Source: Trueperaceae bacterium
GTDB lineage: Bacteria; Deinococcota; Deinococci; Deinococcales; Trueperaceae
Assembly: GCA_029210865.1 (NCBI GenBank)
Contig: JARGGE010000101.1
Span: forward strand, 1 to 8,590
DNA: 8,590 nt
Direction: 5' to 3'
The position numbers were made by a program, and so were the translations under genes. The notes under the pieces are model-generated. The model was not told the DNA's origin and made no database searches. It saw nothing but the letters and a program-made list of their open reading frames with translations. Numbering within the stretch: position 1 is the first letter of the stretch; the number at the start of each line of letters is the position of its first letter. Shown piece after piece: positions 1-5,266 of this stretch.

Positions 1-265
1 CGCCGCCGTCGGCGAGCCGCTGCATCAACGGCGCGTACGCGTCGGCGTCGACCAGGCCGCCCGGGTAGAACACGAAGCCCGCGATGGGTGCCTCGTCCGG
101 CTCGAAGACGGTCCAGCCGCGCATCGACGTGGCGCGCTCGGCCACCGCGACCGCCTCGGGGAAGGCGGCGTAGCGGGCCGTCCGCGTCCAGCCGTAGAAG
201 CCACCGACGATCACCACGAGGACGCCCGCCACCACGACGAGCGCCGTCTTCACGCGCCGGCTCAT
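1..265 (-). CDS. Membrane-anchored alpha/beta hydrolase, N-terminal part (cut by window edge)
   Basis: The visible 88 residues start MSRRVKT, followed by one hydrophobic helix (about residues 8-25, rich in V, L, I and G) that is a signal anchor or uncleaved signal peptide. After a short linker comes the first strand of a hydrolase fold, GFVFYPGGLVDADAYAPL, then a helix ending LADGG. The YPGG-V-D-x-x-AYAPL pattern is familiar from the alpha/beta hydrolase family often placed in Pfam Abhydrolase_5 (dienelactone-hydrolase-like). The nucleophile elbow and the catalytic Asp/His would lie beyond the left edge, so activity cannot be judged. The enzyme would act outside the membrane if the helix is an N-in anchor (Arg/Lys before it supports this). 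The ATG at 265 has GAGGGG about 8 bases upstream. An in-frame ATG at 373 would add 36 residues of poor composition and is less likely. Confidence 0.78.
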   Translation of the reverse strand, partial: MSRRVKTALVVVAGVLVVIVGGFYGWTRTARYAAFPEAVAVAERATSMRGWTVFEPDEAPIAGFVFYPGGLVDADAYAPLMQRLADGG

Positions 266-420
266 GCGCCGGACCCCTCGTGGATCGTGCCGATCGATCC
301 GTCCATGGTCGAGACCCCTCTCCTCGGCGATTGCAGGGTGCGCCCCACGACCGCACGTAGCGCCGGCCGCCATCCTACGCAGGCCGCGGCGCCGCGACCG
401 TGGTCAGGCGCGGTCGAGGG

Positions 421-696
421 TCAGGGGGCGAGCGGCTGCCGTAGCTGGACGACGTTCCCCTCGGGGTCCCAGCTGTCCAGGTGCAGGTGCCCGCGCCACG
501 ACCACGCTGCCTCCGGCGCGGCGAGCCCACCGCCGCGGCGCGCGACCACGGGGCGGACCCGCTCGCCGTCGTCGACGAGGAACGACGGCTTGGTCGGCGT
601 GTCCTCGCGCAGCACGGGCGGGTCGGCGAGGACGATCGCGTCCGCGATCTCCGGTGGTGCCTGGACGGCGGTGAGGGCGAGCGAACGGTGGGGCAT
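421..696 (-). CDS. Shortened glyoxalase-fold (VOC) protein
   Basis: The 91-residue product carries a recognisable second half of a vicinal oxygen chelate (glyoxalase/bleomycin-resistance) domain: a strand TKPSFLVDD, a helix with RVRPVVARRGG, then a WSWRGHLHLDSWDPEGNVVQLRQ ending. The aspartate-proline-glutamate-glycine-asparagine turn and QLRQP tail are typical of the last strands. A normal single-domain VOC protein has about 115-140 residues built from two beta-alpha-beta-beta-beta modules. Here only about 35 residues precede the second module, so most of the first module (the alpha helix and central strands) is missing. The start is supported by AAGGAG at 700-705 with a short 3-base spacer, and an in-frame stop lies at 733-735, so the protein cannot begin earlier. 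It is either a decayed gene with an internal in-frame deletion or a half-domain protein that must dimerise. The reading as VOC is good; function is unknown. Confidence 0.62.
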   Translation of the reverse strand: MPHRSLALTAVQAPPEIADAIVLADPPVLREDTPTKPSFLVDDGERVRPVVARRGGGLAAPEAAWSWRGHLHLDSWDPEGNVVQLRQPLAP

Positions 697-762
697 GGGC
701 TCCTTGGGAGGAGCAGTCCGTCTCCAGTCGCGTCAGGACCGCGCGTTGGGGTGCGGAGCCAG

Positions 763-1182
763 CTACGCGCGCGCCGTGCACAGGTTCACGAACCAGGCGC
801 GATCCGCCGTCCGATCGATGTCGAGGTCGCGGTCGATCGAGATGATCTCCGTGATCCCAAGCGTTTCGGCCGCGACCACGAGCGTCGCGTCCGCGAGGTC
901 CATCGGTCGATCGCGGTCCTTCTCGACAAGACCCGTGATCCGTTCGAGCGCCGCAACCGGCAGGTCGTGGACGAGGACGCCACCATCGGCGACCCAACCG
1001 TAGAAGTCGACCTGCGCCCGCACGTCGAAAACGAGCAGGTGCGAGGTCTCGGTGAGGACCGGCCAGGTGGTGATCAGACGCCCCGACGCCCGCCGGAGCA
1101 GGTCCCTGATCGCGTCGTGGTGCGCGTCGTCGCGATCGAAGAGGGCGATGAGCGGCCCGGCGTCAACCAGGATGCTTCGCAC
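763..1182 (-). CDS. vapC: PIN-domain ribonuclease toxin (VapC family)
   Basis: The 139-residue protein has the layout of a VapC toxin, a Mg-dependent ribonuclease that cuts structured RNA such as tRNA or rRNA when its antitoxin is lost. The first strand SILVDAGPLIALFDRDD gives acidic residue D7, followed by HH at 21-22 as in many PIN proteins. E45 lies in TWPVLTETSHLL, D95 and D98 in PMDLADATLV, and D117 in ISIDRDL; together these make the usual acidic metal site. Length matches the family (about 130-140). The GTG start at 1182 has GGGAG at 1190-1194 with a 7-base spacer. It overlaps the 3' end of the antitoxin gene by 20 bases, the usual arrangement for translational coupling. Reading further upstream gives only arginine/serine-rich sequence shadowing the antitoxin, so that longer start is rejected. 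The catalytic set looks complete, so an active toxin is expected. The RNA target cannot be told from sequence. Confidence 0.9.
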   Translation of the reverse strand: MRSILVDAGPLIALFDRDDAHHDAIRDLLRRASGRLITTWPVLTETSHLLVFDVRAQVDFYGWVADGGVLVHDLPVAALERITGLVEKDRDRPMDLADATLVVAAETLGITEIISIDRDLDIDRTADRAWFVNLCTARA

Positions 1183-1411
1183 GCAGCATCTCCCGAAGAC
1201 GACGCTTGTAGGTACTGGCGAGCGTTCCGTCGCCGGAACCGAACCGACCGAACCGCGCCTCGCCGAGCTCGAAGGCGCTCGGCTGTTCGCGATGCACCGA
1301 CACGTACCGCTCGAGCGCTCGACGGACGATCTGCGTCTTCGTCGTTCGTTCCTCGGCAGCGAGCCGATCGAGTTCACGCTCGAGGCCCTCGGCTAATCGA
1401 ACCGTCAACAC
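1163..1411 (-). CDS. vapB: Ribbon-helix-helix antitoxin (VapB/CopG type)
   Basis: The 82-residue protein has an N-terminal ribbon-helix-helix DNA-binding domain: beta strand LTVRLAEGL (2-10), helix ERELDRLAAEER, the T-K-T-Q-I-V-R-R-ALERYV second helix (24-37). The C-terminal tail, with FGRFGSGDGTLASTYKRRLREMLR, is the segment expected to wrap around the partner PIN toxin. RHH antitoxins dimerise on a palindromic operator and repress their own operon, usually with the toxin as co-repressor. The GTG start at 1411 has an excellent AGGAGGT at 1418-1424 with a 6-base spacer. The gene is the first of the pair and ends inside the toxin gene. The strong ribosome binding site compared with the toxin's weaker one fits the need for antitoxin excess. 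Confidence 0.88.
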   Translation of the reverse strand: MLTVRLAEGLERELDRLAAEERTTKTQIVRRALERYVSVHREQPSAFELGEARFGRFGSGDGTLASTYKRRLREMLRAKHPG

Positions 1412-1417
1412 GGCGCC

Positions 1418-1433
1418 ACCTCCTGTAGTACAG
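1418..1433 (-). promoter_or_regulatory. Antitoxin ribosome binding site joined to an 11-base palindrome (candidate operator)
   Basis: A perfect inverted repeat CTGTA-G-TACAG sits at 1423-1433. Its proximal end runs into the Shine-Dalgarno AGGAGGT (1418-1424, read on the minus strand). Short palindromes just upstream of the first gene are the usual operator of RHH antitoxins, so this is a plausible autorepression site. This is inference from position and symmetry; no matching second half-site was found. Confidence 0.4.
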
Positions 1434-1490
1434 ACCGCAATACCTTGCGCGAGGGGTGTCAGCGTCGAGCTGCGCCGAAGCCGACGACGG

Positions 1491-2318
1491 CTAGGCGAGC
1501 ACCTCCGCCGCCACGATCCCCTCCGCCACCTTCCCCACCGGCCCGAGCATCGTCACCTTGAACCCCGCGCCGACCCCGATCGCGAGCTCGCCCCCCGGCA
1601 TGGCGACGGTCACGTCCTCGTCGCACAGGCCAAGCCGCACGGCTGCCGCGGCGGCCCCGCAGGCGCTGCTCCCCGACGCCAGCGTGTACCCGGCGCCCCG
1701 CTCCCAGATCACCATCTCCAGATGCCCGCGGTCGACCACGCGGACGAACTGCACGTTCGTGCGCCTGGGGAAGAGCGGGTGCCTCTCGAGCGCCGGCCCG
1801 AGGCGCCCGGCGAGCGCCTCGGTCGGCGCGTCGACGAACACGACGCAATGCGGGTTCCCCACCGTCACCGCGGTGACGCGCCACCGCTCGCCCGCCACCT
1901 CGAGCGGCTCGTCCACCACCTCGCGCCGCGGGCCCGCGACGGGGATCGCCATGCTGTCGAAGCTCGCGGCGCCCATGGCGACGAACACCATGCGGCCGGC
2001 CTCGCGGACCTGGCAACGAACCGGGCCGCCCCGGGTCACCACCTCGAAGGCTCCGTCCGCCACCCGGCCCCGGTCCCACAGCCAGCGCGCGAAGATGCGC
2101 AGCCCGTTGCCGCTCTTCTCGGCCTCCGAGCCATCCGGGTTGACGATGCGTACGGCCAGGCGGCCGTCCGCCGTCGCGTCCTCGACCAGGACGCCGTCGG
2201 CGCCGACGCCGCGGTGGCGGTCGCAGATCGCTCGGACCGCCCGCGCGGTCACGTCGACCTCCCCCGGCTCGAGGACCAGGTAGTCGTTGCCCAGCCCTTG
2301 GTACTTGTGGAACCGCAT
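1491..2318 (-). CDS. dapF: Diaminopimelate epimerase homologue with serine at both catalytic cysteine positions
   Basis: The 275-residue protein has the length and all landmarks of DapF, the cofactor-independent enzyme that turns LL-diaminopimelate into the meso form for lysine and peptidoglycan. It opens FHKYQGLGNDYLVLE, has DRHRGVGADGVL (34-44), NPDGSEAEKSGNGLRIFAR (60-78), GNPHCVVFVD (154-163), PRRTNVQFV (184-192), ERGAGYTLASGSSACGAAAA (206-225) and MPGG (240-243). In E. coli DapF the two acid/base residues are C73 (CGNG) and C217 (ACGSGAC). The aligned residues here are S69 (codon 2112-2114, AGC) and S215 (codon 1674-1676, TCG), while the neighbouring motif residues are kept. Two unrelated serine codons and an otherwise intact, full-length frame argue against sequencing error. 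It may be a divergent epimerase/isomerase, a non-catalytic paralogue, or belong to a Ser-type subfamily that databases still label DapF. The ATG at 2318 fits the conserved N-terminus; no Shine-Dalgarno is seen. Confidence 0.88.
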   Translation of the reverse strand: MRFHKYQGLGNDYLVLEPGEVDVTARAVRAICDRHRGVGADGVLVEDATADGRLAVRIVNPDGSEAEKSGNGLRIFARWLWDRGRVADGAFEVVTRGGPVRCQVREAGRMVFVAMGAASFDSMAIPVAGPRREVVDEPLEVAGERWRVTAVTVGNPHCVVFVDAPTEALAGRLGPALERHPLFPRRTNVQFVRVVDRGHLEMVIWERGAGYTLASGSSACGAAAAAVRLGLCDEDVTVAMPGGELAIGVGAGFKVTMLGPVGKVAEGIVAAEVLA

Positions 2319-2326
2319 CGCCAAGG

Positions 2327-2332
2327 ATCGTA
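2327..2332 (-). promoter_or_regulatory. Candidate leaderless -10 element (TACGAT) of the dapF homologue
   Basis: On the minus strand TACGAT ends 8 bases before the ATG at 2318, and there is no Shine-Dalgarno sequence in between. A TANNNT hexamer at this distance would place the transcription start at or next to the start codon. No clear -35 box is visible. This is inference supported by the same arrangement at three other genes in the window. Confidence 0.35.
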
Positions 2333-2388
2333 CGCGGCGGCGGTGGCGCGCCGCGCCGCGCATCGTCCGAGCGATCAAGCGTCGGGGC

Positions 2389-2409
2389 CGACCCCCCGCC
2401 GGGGGGTCG
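2389..2409 (-). terminator. GC-rich stem-loop between the small membrane protein gene and dapF
   Basis: A perfect 9-base inverted repeat (CGACCCCCC at 2389-2397, GGGGGGTCG at 2401-2409) encloses a 3-base loop GCC. It sits 43 bases past the stop of the membrane protein gene and 70 bases before the dapF start, so it could end transcription of the former. There is no T tract after it on the minus strand, so intrinsic termination would be weak; it could also be a pause or mRNA-end stabiliser. Confidence 0.35.
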
Positions 2410-2451
2410 TAGAAGCCTCGGTCGCACCCCACGCGATCGCGCGGACCCCCG

Positions 2452-2784
2452 TCACCGGACCGTCGCGTGCCGGAGCCCCCTGCGCACCGCGGCGCCCGCG
2501 AGGGGCCCGAGGATGACCGCCATGGACAGCATGGGGAGGAAGTCCTTGGGGTTCACCGTGTAGACCGTCAAGACCAGTGGCAGCATGATCAGCACGGCCA
2601 CCACCAACCCGTTCAGAAGCGCGTTCGCGAAGAGGGTCGTCTTCGCCATGAACAGGACCGCCACCAGCCAGAAGACGACGAGGGCCACCATGCTGAGCAA
2701 GGGGGCGCCGACCATCACCAGCGGGATGAGATCCGACAACCCCGCCACCAGCCCCACCACGAAGATCACCCATGCGTCCTTCAT
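2452..2784 (-). CDS. Small four-helix membrane protein of unknown function
   Basis: I do not recognise the family. The 110-residue product is almost entirely hydrophobic, with likely membrane helices at about 4-24, 26-46, 57-77 and 84-102. Helix 1 carries an aspartate-leucine-isoleucine-proline turn (D18-P21), and helices 3 and 4 are joined by a short polar loop TVNPKDF (76-82). The C-terminus is basic (RRGLRH), suggesting that end faces the cytoplasm. There is no signal peptide separate from helix 1. The ATG at 2784 is preferred because GAGGGAGG at 2793-2800 lies 8 bases upstream; a GTG at 2808 would add eight charged residues (DERE) and would leave this site inside the gene. It reads toward dapF with a stem-loop between them, and away from the cysteine hydrolase. 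It could be a small transporter subunit, holin-like or structural protein; the sequence does not say which. Confidence 0.72.
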   Translation of the reverse strand: MKDAWVIFVVGLVAGLSDLIPLVMVGAPLLSMVALVVFWLVAVLFMAKTTLFANALLNGLVVAVLIMLPLVLTVYTVNPKDFLPMLSMAVILGPLAGAAVRRGLRHATVR

Positions 2785-2882
2785 CCGGCGCGCCTCCCTC
2801 TCGTCCACCGGTTGTACCCCCCCTGGCGCACCTTCCCGTGGGGCGTTCGACCCGGGCGATGCGGGCCTCCGAAGTGGGTCCC

Positions 2883-2911
2883 TTGACGGTCCATGGGGTG
2901 GCGCCTAGCGT
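2883..2911 (+). promoter_or_regulatory. Candidate promoter for the isochorismatase-family gene
   Basis: TTGACG at 2883-2888 and TAGCGT at 2906-2911 are 17 bases apart, a good -35/-10 spacing (5/6 and 3/6 matches to the sigma-70 consensus). Transcription would begin near 2918. That conflicts with translation from the GTG at 2910, so either this promoter or that start codon is wrong; if the promoter is real, the ATG at 3093 becomes the likely start. Confidence 0.3.
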
Positions 2912-3875
2912 GAACCCCGACCCGGGCGGGCACGTCGCGCACGCCACCGCGGTCCTCGTCCCCGACCGCGCGGTCCCGGTCCGCTTCCTTCGCGGCGCGA
3001 CCGACCGCCGAGAGGAGCCCTCGACGAAGCCTGCCGCACATCCCGTCCCGACGCTCGAGGAGGCGCTGCGCACGCCCTGCACACACCGCGACATGGCGCT
3101 CGCGCTCGAGCCGATGCCCAACTTCAGCTCCACCCCGAGCGGCCCGCACGGACAGCCGCTCGCCTTCTGGGCCGCGTGGGACCTCGCCGATCGCCCACGC
3201 CGGATCGCCCTGCTCGTCGACGACTGCCAGGAGGAGTACCGTCCGTACGCGGGCGCGATCCTCCCGAACGTGAAGCGGCTCGTCGAGGCCTTCCGCGTTG
3301 CGCGCTCGCGGAACGACGGCGTCCGCATCGCCTGGAGCGCCTGGAGCCGCTCCTTCGACGACGGCATCGCCAACGCGATGGACCGCTGGTACGGTCCACG
3401 CGGCCTGCGCCCCGAGGAGCCGGAGAACGCCGCCTACGTCTTCACCGGTTCCGCCGGGATGGAGCCGCTTGCCGAGATCGCGCCGACGGCAGAGGAAGAA
3501 GCCAACGGCTGGTTCTACCTGGGCAAGCATCTGGACATGTTCTGGACCTTCGACGAACGCGGTGCCTCGTACCTGGACGAGAAGCTCGAGGCGGAGGGCA
3601 TCGACACGATCGTCATCGTCGGCCTGTGGACCGACGAGTGCGTCCTCAGCACCGCCTACGCCGGGAACTCGCGCGGCTACGACGTCGTGGTGGTCGGCGA
3701 CGCCGTCGCCACGGCCACGGCCCATCAAGAGGCCGCCCTGACGATCGCCAACAGCACCGTCGCCAAGGTGCGGTCGACCGACGACGTCCTGCGCTACCTC
3801 GAAGAGGACTTCGTCGCGGGCGAACCCGGGTCCGTCAAGGGGACGGAGCACCCGGACGGACGGAAGCCGGGCTGA
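2910..3875 (+). CDS. Cysteine hydrolase of the isochorismatase superfamily, with N-terminal extension
   Basis: The isochorismatase fold begins at about residue 98 (numbering from GTG 2910) with RRIALLVDDCQEEY, containing the catalytic aspartate D105. K206 in FYLGKHLDMFWTF and the nucleophile C244 in VGLWTDECVLSTAYAG complete the Asp-Lys-Cys triad, and GYDVVVVGDAVATAT is the strand that follows in the family. Members hydrolyse amides, vinyl ethers or carbamates (nicotinamidase, isochorismatase, N-carbamoyl hydrolases); the motif set alone does not give the substrate. About 95 residues precede the domain, longer than usual. Codons from 2910 to 3093 are nearly all G/C-ending in this frame, so the extension looks coded. 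No good Shine-Dalgarno marks any start: GTG 2910 (321 aa), ATG 2859 (338 aa) and ATG 3093 (260 aa) are all possible. It ends 16 bases before the convergent baeRF locus. The domain call is firm, the start is not. Confidence 0.85.
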   Translation: MNPDPGGHVAHATAVLVPDRAVPVRFLRGATDRREEPSTKPAAHPVPTLEEALRTPCTHRDMALALEPMPNFSSTPSGPHGQPLAFWAAWDLADRPRRIALLVDDCQEEYRPYAGAILPNVKRLVEAFRVARSRNDGVRIAWSAWSRSFDDGIANAMDRWYGPRGLRPEEPENAAYVFTGSAGMEPLAEIAPTAEEEANGWFYLGKHLDMFWTFDERGASYLDEKLEAEGIDTIVIVGLWTDECVLSTAYAGNSRGYDVVVVGDAVATATAHQEAALTIANSTVAKVRSTDDVLRYLEEDFVAGEPGSVKGTEHPDGRKPG

Positions 3876-3882
3876 CCGGCGG

Positions 3883-3903
3883 CTACCGCTTCAGTCGCGG
3901 TAG
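3883..3903. terminator. Stem-loop between convergent genes
   Basis: A perfect 7-base inverted repeat (CTACCGC at 3883-3889 and GCGGTAG at 3897-3903) with a 7-base loop lies 8 bases after the stop of the isochorismatase-family gene. The stop codon of the opposing baeRF locus sits in the loop. Its position suits a bidirectional terminator, but no T tract follows on either strand. Confidence 0.35.
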
Positions 3904-5044
3904 ATCGCGGCGATGCCGGCCTTCGTCGGCATCCGCTCGGGAGGCACGACGACGACGTCGCCACCCCTCTTCAGGGCCATCGTCCCCAGGTCGTCGAGCA
4001 CGTCGTCGACCTCCGGGTGCTCCAGGTCGCCGAACGCGACGTCGCCGGTCTCGCGCTCGACCCGGCCAGGGATCTGGCGGCCGTCCTCGATCAACACGGT
4101 GGCCACGCGCCCGCCCGCGACCGCCTTCGCGACCGCTTCCAGGTCGTCGTCGCCGAGCCCATTGGCCCTCGCGGTGCCGAAGGCTTCGGCCAGCGCGGCC
4201 AGGCGCGCCAGGTAGCGGGGCTCCATGACCTCCCAGGCGCGCTCGCGGAGCTCGTCGATCGAGGCCAAGGCGTCCGGGTGGACGTCGATGCTCTCCTCGA
4301 CCAGCGACGGGTCGCGGCTCACCTCGTGGAACCGATGGTGGTGCTCGGGGAGCGCGGCCAGGATCAGCGGCAGACCCGAGGGCTGCGAGTGGTGCTCGAG
4401 CACCCCTTGGTCGATGACGCGGAAGAAGCGCTCGGCGTCGATGTCCACCTCCTCGCTCTTGCCGCCGTGGCCGTGGTGCATGGCCCCTGGGCGCCACCGG
4501 TGCCGCCGTACGAGGCGACGGTGAGGTGCGGGTCGGTCCGTTCTTCGCCAAGCGCGTCCGTCAGCGTGCGCGGCACGTCCTCGTGCAGCTCGATCTCGTC
4601 CAGCGCGTCGCGGTTGCCCTCGAAGAGCTTGGCCTCCTGGCGACTCAACCCGAGCACGTGGTACCGGTCGGCCGACTGGAGGATGCGGATCAGCGGCTTG
4701 GTATGGAAGCTGTCCGCCACGACGGCCAACTCGGCGACGGGCCGCTGGAGTCGGTACACGCGGAACAGGCCCTTCGCGCCCAGCACCGCCAGCCCGTCGA
4801 GGGCGTGGTTCCAGAAGTCGCGGTCGTCCTCCAGCGTGCGGAACGGCTCGAGCCACGACCGCGCCTCGTCCTTCGAGACCTGCTGGAGGAGCGACTCCTC
4901 GAGCGTCTTCACGAGGTTCCCGAAGCGGATCGGGTCTTGCTGGTTGTCCGGATGGTGCCGATGCGTCGGCTGCTACAGCGCAAGGCACGGGGCGTCGGCT
5001 TCGTTCAAGAGCCCTGCGGCAAAGTCTCTATCAAGAACGTTCAT
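3891..5044 (-). pseudogene. baeRF-type (bacterial archaeo-eukaryotic release factor-like) gene with amber codon and frameshift
   Basis: Joined across two lesions, the locus codes for about 384 residues. The start is ATG 5044 with GAGGAG at 5050-5055, spacer 5. It begins MNVLDRDFAAGLLNEADAPC, then LAL-stop-QPTHRHHPDNQQDPIRF. From memory, this resembles the conserved opening of baeRF proteins (family 3-like), where the stop position is tyrosine in a PC-x-x-x-Y-x-PTHR context. The stop is TAG at 4973-4975, codon 24. The frame then stays open through NLVKTLEESLL to HLTVASYGGTGGA near 4500. There the homology jumps frame to MHHGHGGKSEEVDIDAERFF (from 4481) and runs to the end at 3891 with ERMPTKAGIAAIYRD. 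One base missing in the run of four C at 4484-4487 (G on the coding strand) restores a total of exactly 385 codons. A GTG at 4912 could restart translation but would still hit the shift. baeRF proteins resemble eRF1/Pelota and are thought to act at ribosomes or in conflict systems; here the product should be lost unless both sites are recoded. Confidence 0.85.
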
Positions 5045-5090
5045 TCCATCTCCTCGCTGGGGCGCACCGCGCGCCGAATGGCCGCGGTCC

Positions 5091-5107
5091 CGACGGCAAC
5101 GCCGTCG
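5091..5107. repeat. Perfect 7-base inverted repeat upstream of the baeRF locus
   Basis: CGACGGC-AAC-GCCGTCG forms a palindrome with a 3-base spacer, 47 bases before the baeRF start in the divergent intergenic region. It could be an operator or RNA hairpin in the 5' leader. Such GC-rich palindromes are common by chance at this base composition, so only the location favours a role. Confidence 0.3.
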
Positions 5108-5156
5108 ATCGGAGGTCGTTCAGGATTGCACGCATCTCCGCGCCACCCCGTCCACG

Positions 5157-5202
5157 GTACACACCGCCGCTCGCCAGCCACGAGCAACGTGCACACCGCC
5201 GC
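5157..5202. repeat. Tandem 14-base direct repeat in the divergent intergenic region
   Basis: GTACACACCGCCGC (5157-5170) recurs as GTGCACACCGCCGC (5189-5202), 13 of 14 bases identical, with a 32-base period (about three helical turns). It lies 65-110 bases upstream of the radical SAM gene. Two copies on the same helical face suit a pair of regulator sites; no regulator gene is nearby to test this. Confidence 0.4.
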
Positions 5203-5253
5203 GGCTCCCGACTTCGTCGACCCCGCCGCGCCGGCCCCATCGCGCGCCCACCG

Positions 5254-5259
5254 TAGGAT
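5254..5259 (+). promoter_or_regulatory. TAGGAT element before the radical SAM gene (leaderless -10 or weak ribosome binding site)
   Basis: TAGGAT ends 7 bases before ATG 5267. It fits a leaderless -10 (TANNNT), but AGGA within it is also a weak Shine-Dalgarno 8 bases from the same ATG. Both readings favour ATG 5267 over the in-frame ATG at 5258, which overlaps the element. Confidence 0.35.
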
Positions 5260-5266
5260 GAACCCC

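Noticed and set aside
385..396. 12-base palindrome CGCGGCGCCGCG between the hydrolase and VOC genes
   Set aside because: Pure G/C palindromes are frequent here and nothing around it suggests a site; the 155-base gap otherwise shows nothing clear.
1479..1492. Stem-loop AGCCG-ACGA-CGGCT at the end of dapF as a terminator
   Set aside because: Only five base pairs, overlaps the stop codon and has no T tract; expected by chance in this composition.
1491..2318. PhzF-type or proline-racemase identity for the DapF homologue
   Set aside because: The GLGND, GNPHCV, ERGAG and SGNG landmarks and the 275-residue length follow DapF, and the PhzF pattern is not present.
1459..2427. Second long minus-strand frame overlapping dapF
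   Set aside because: Arginine/glycine-rich product in a shifted frame of a gene with clear DapF motifs.
2781..3851. Long minus-strand open frame opposite the isochorismatase-family gene
   Set aside because: Valine/glycine/arginine-rich composition with no recognisable motif; explained as a shadow of the plus-strand gene.
4364..4912. Separate 182-codon gene starting at GTG 4912
   Set aside because: The conserved sequence continues upstream through the amber codon to ATG 5044 and downstream in another frame, so this is only the middle piece of the broken baeRF gene.
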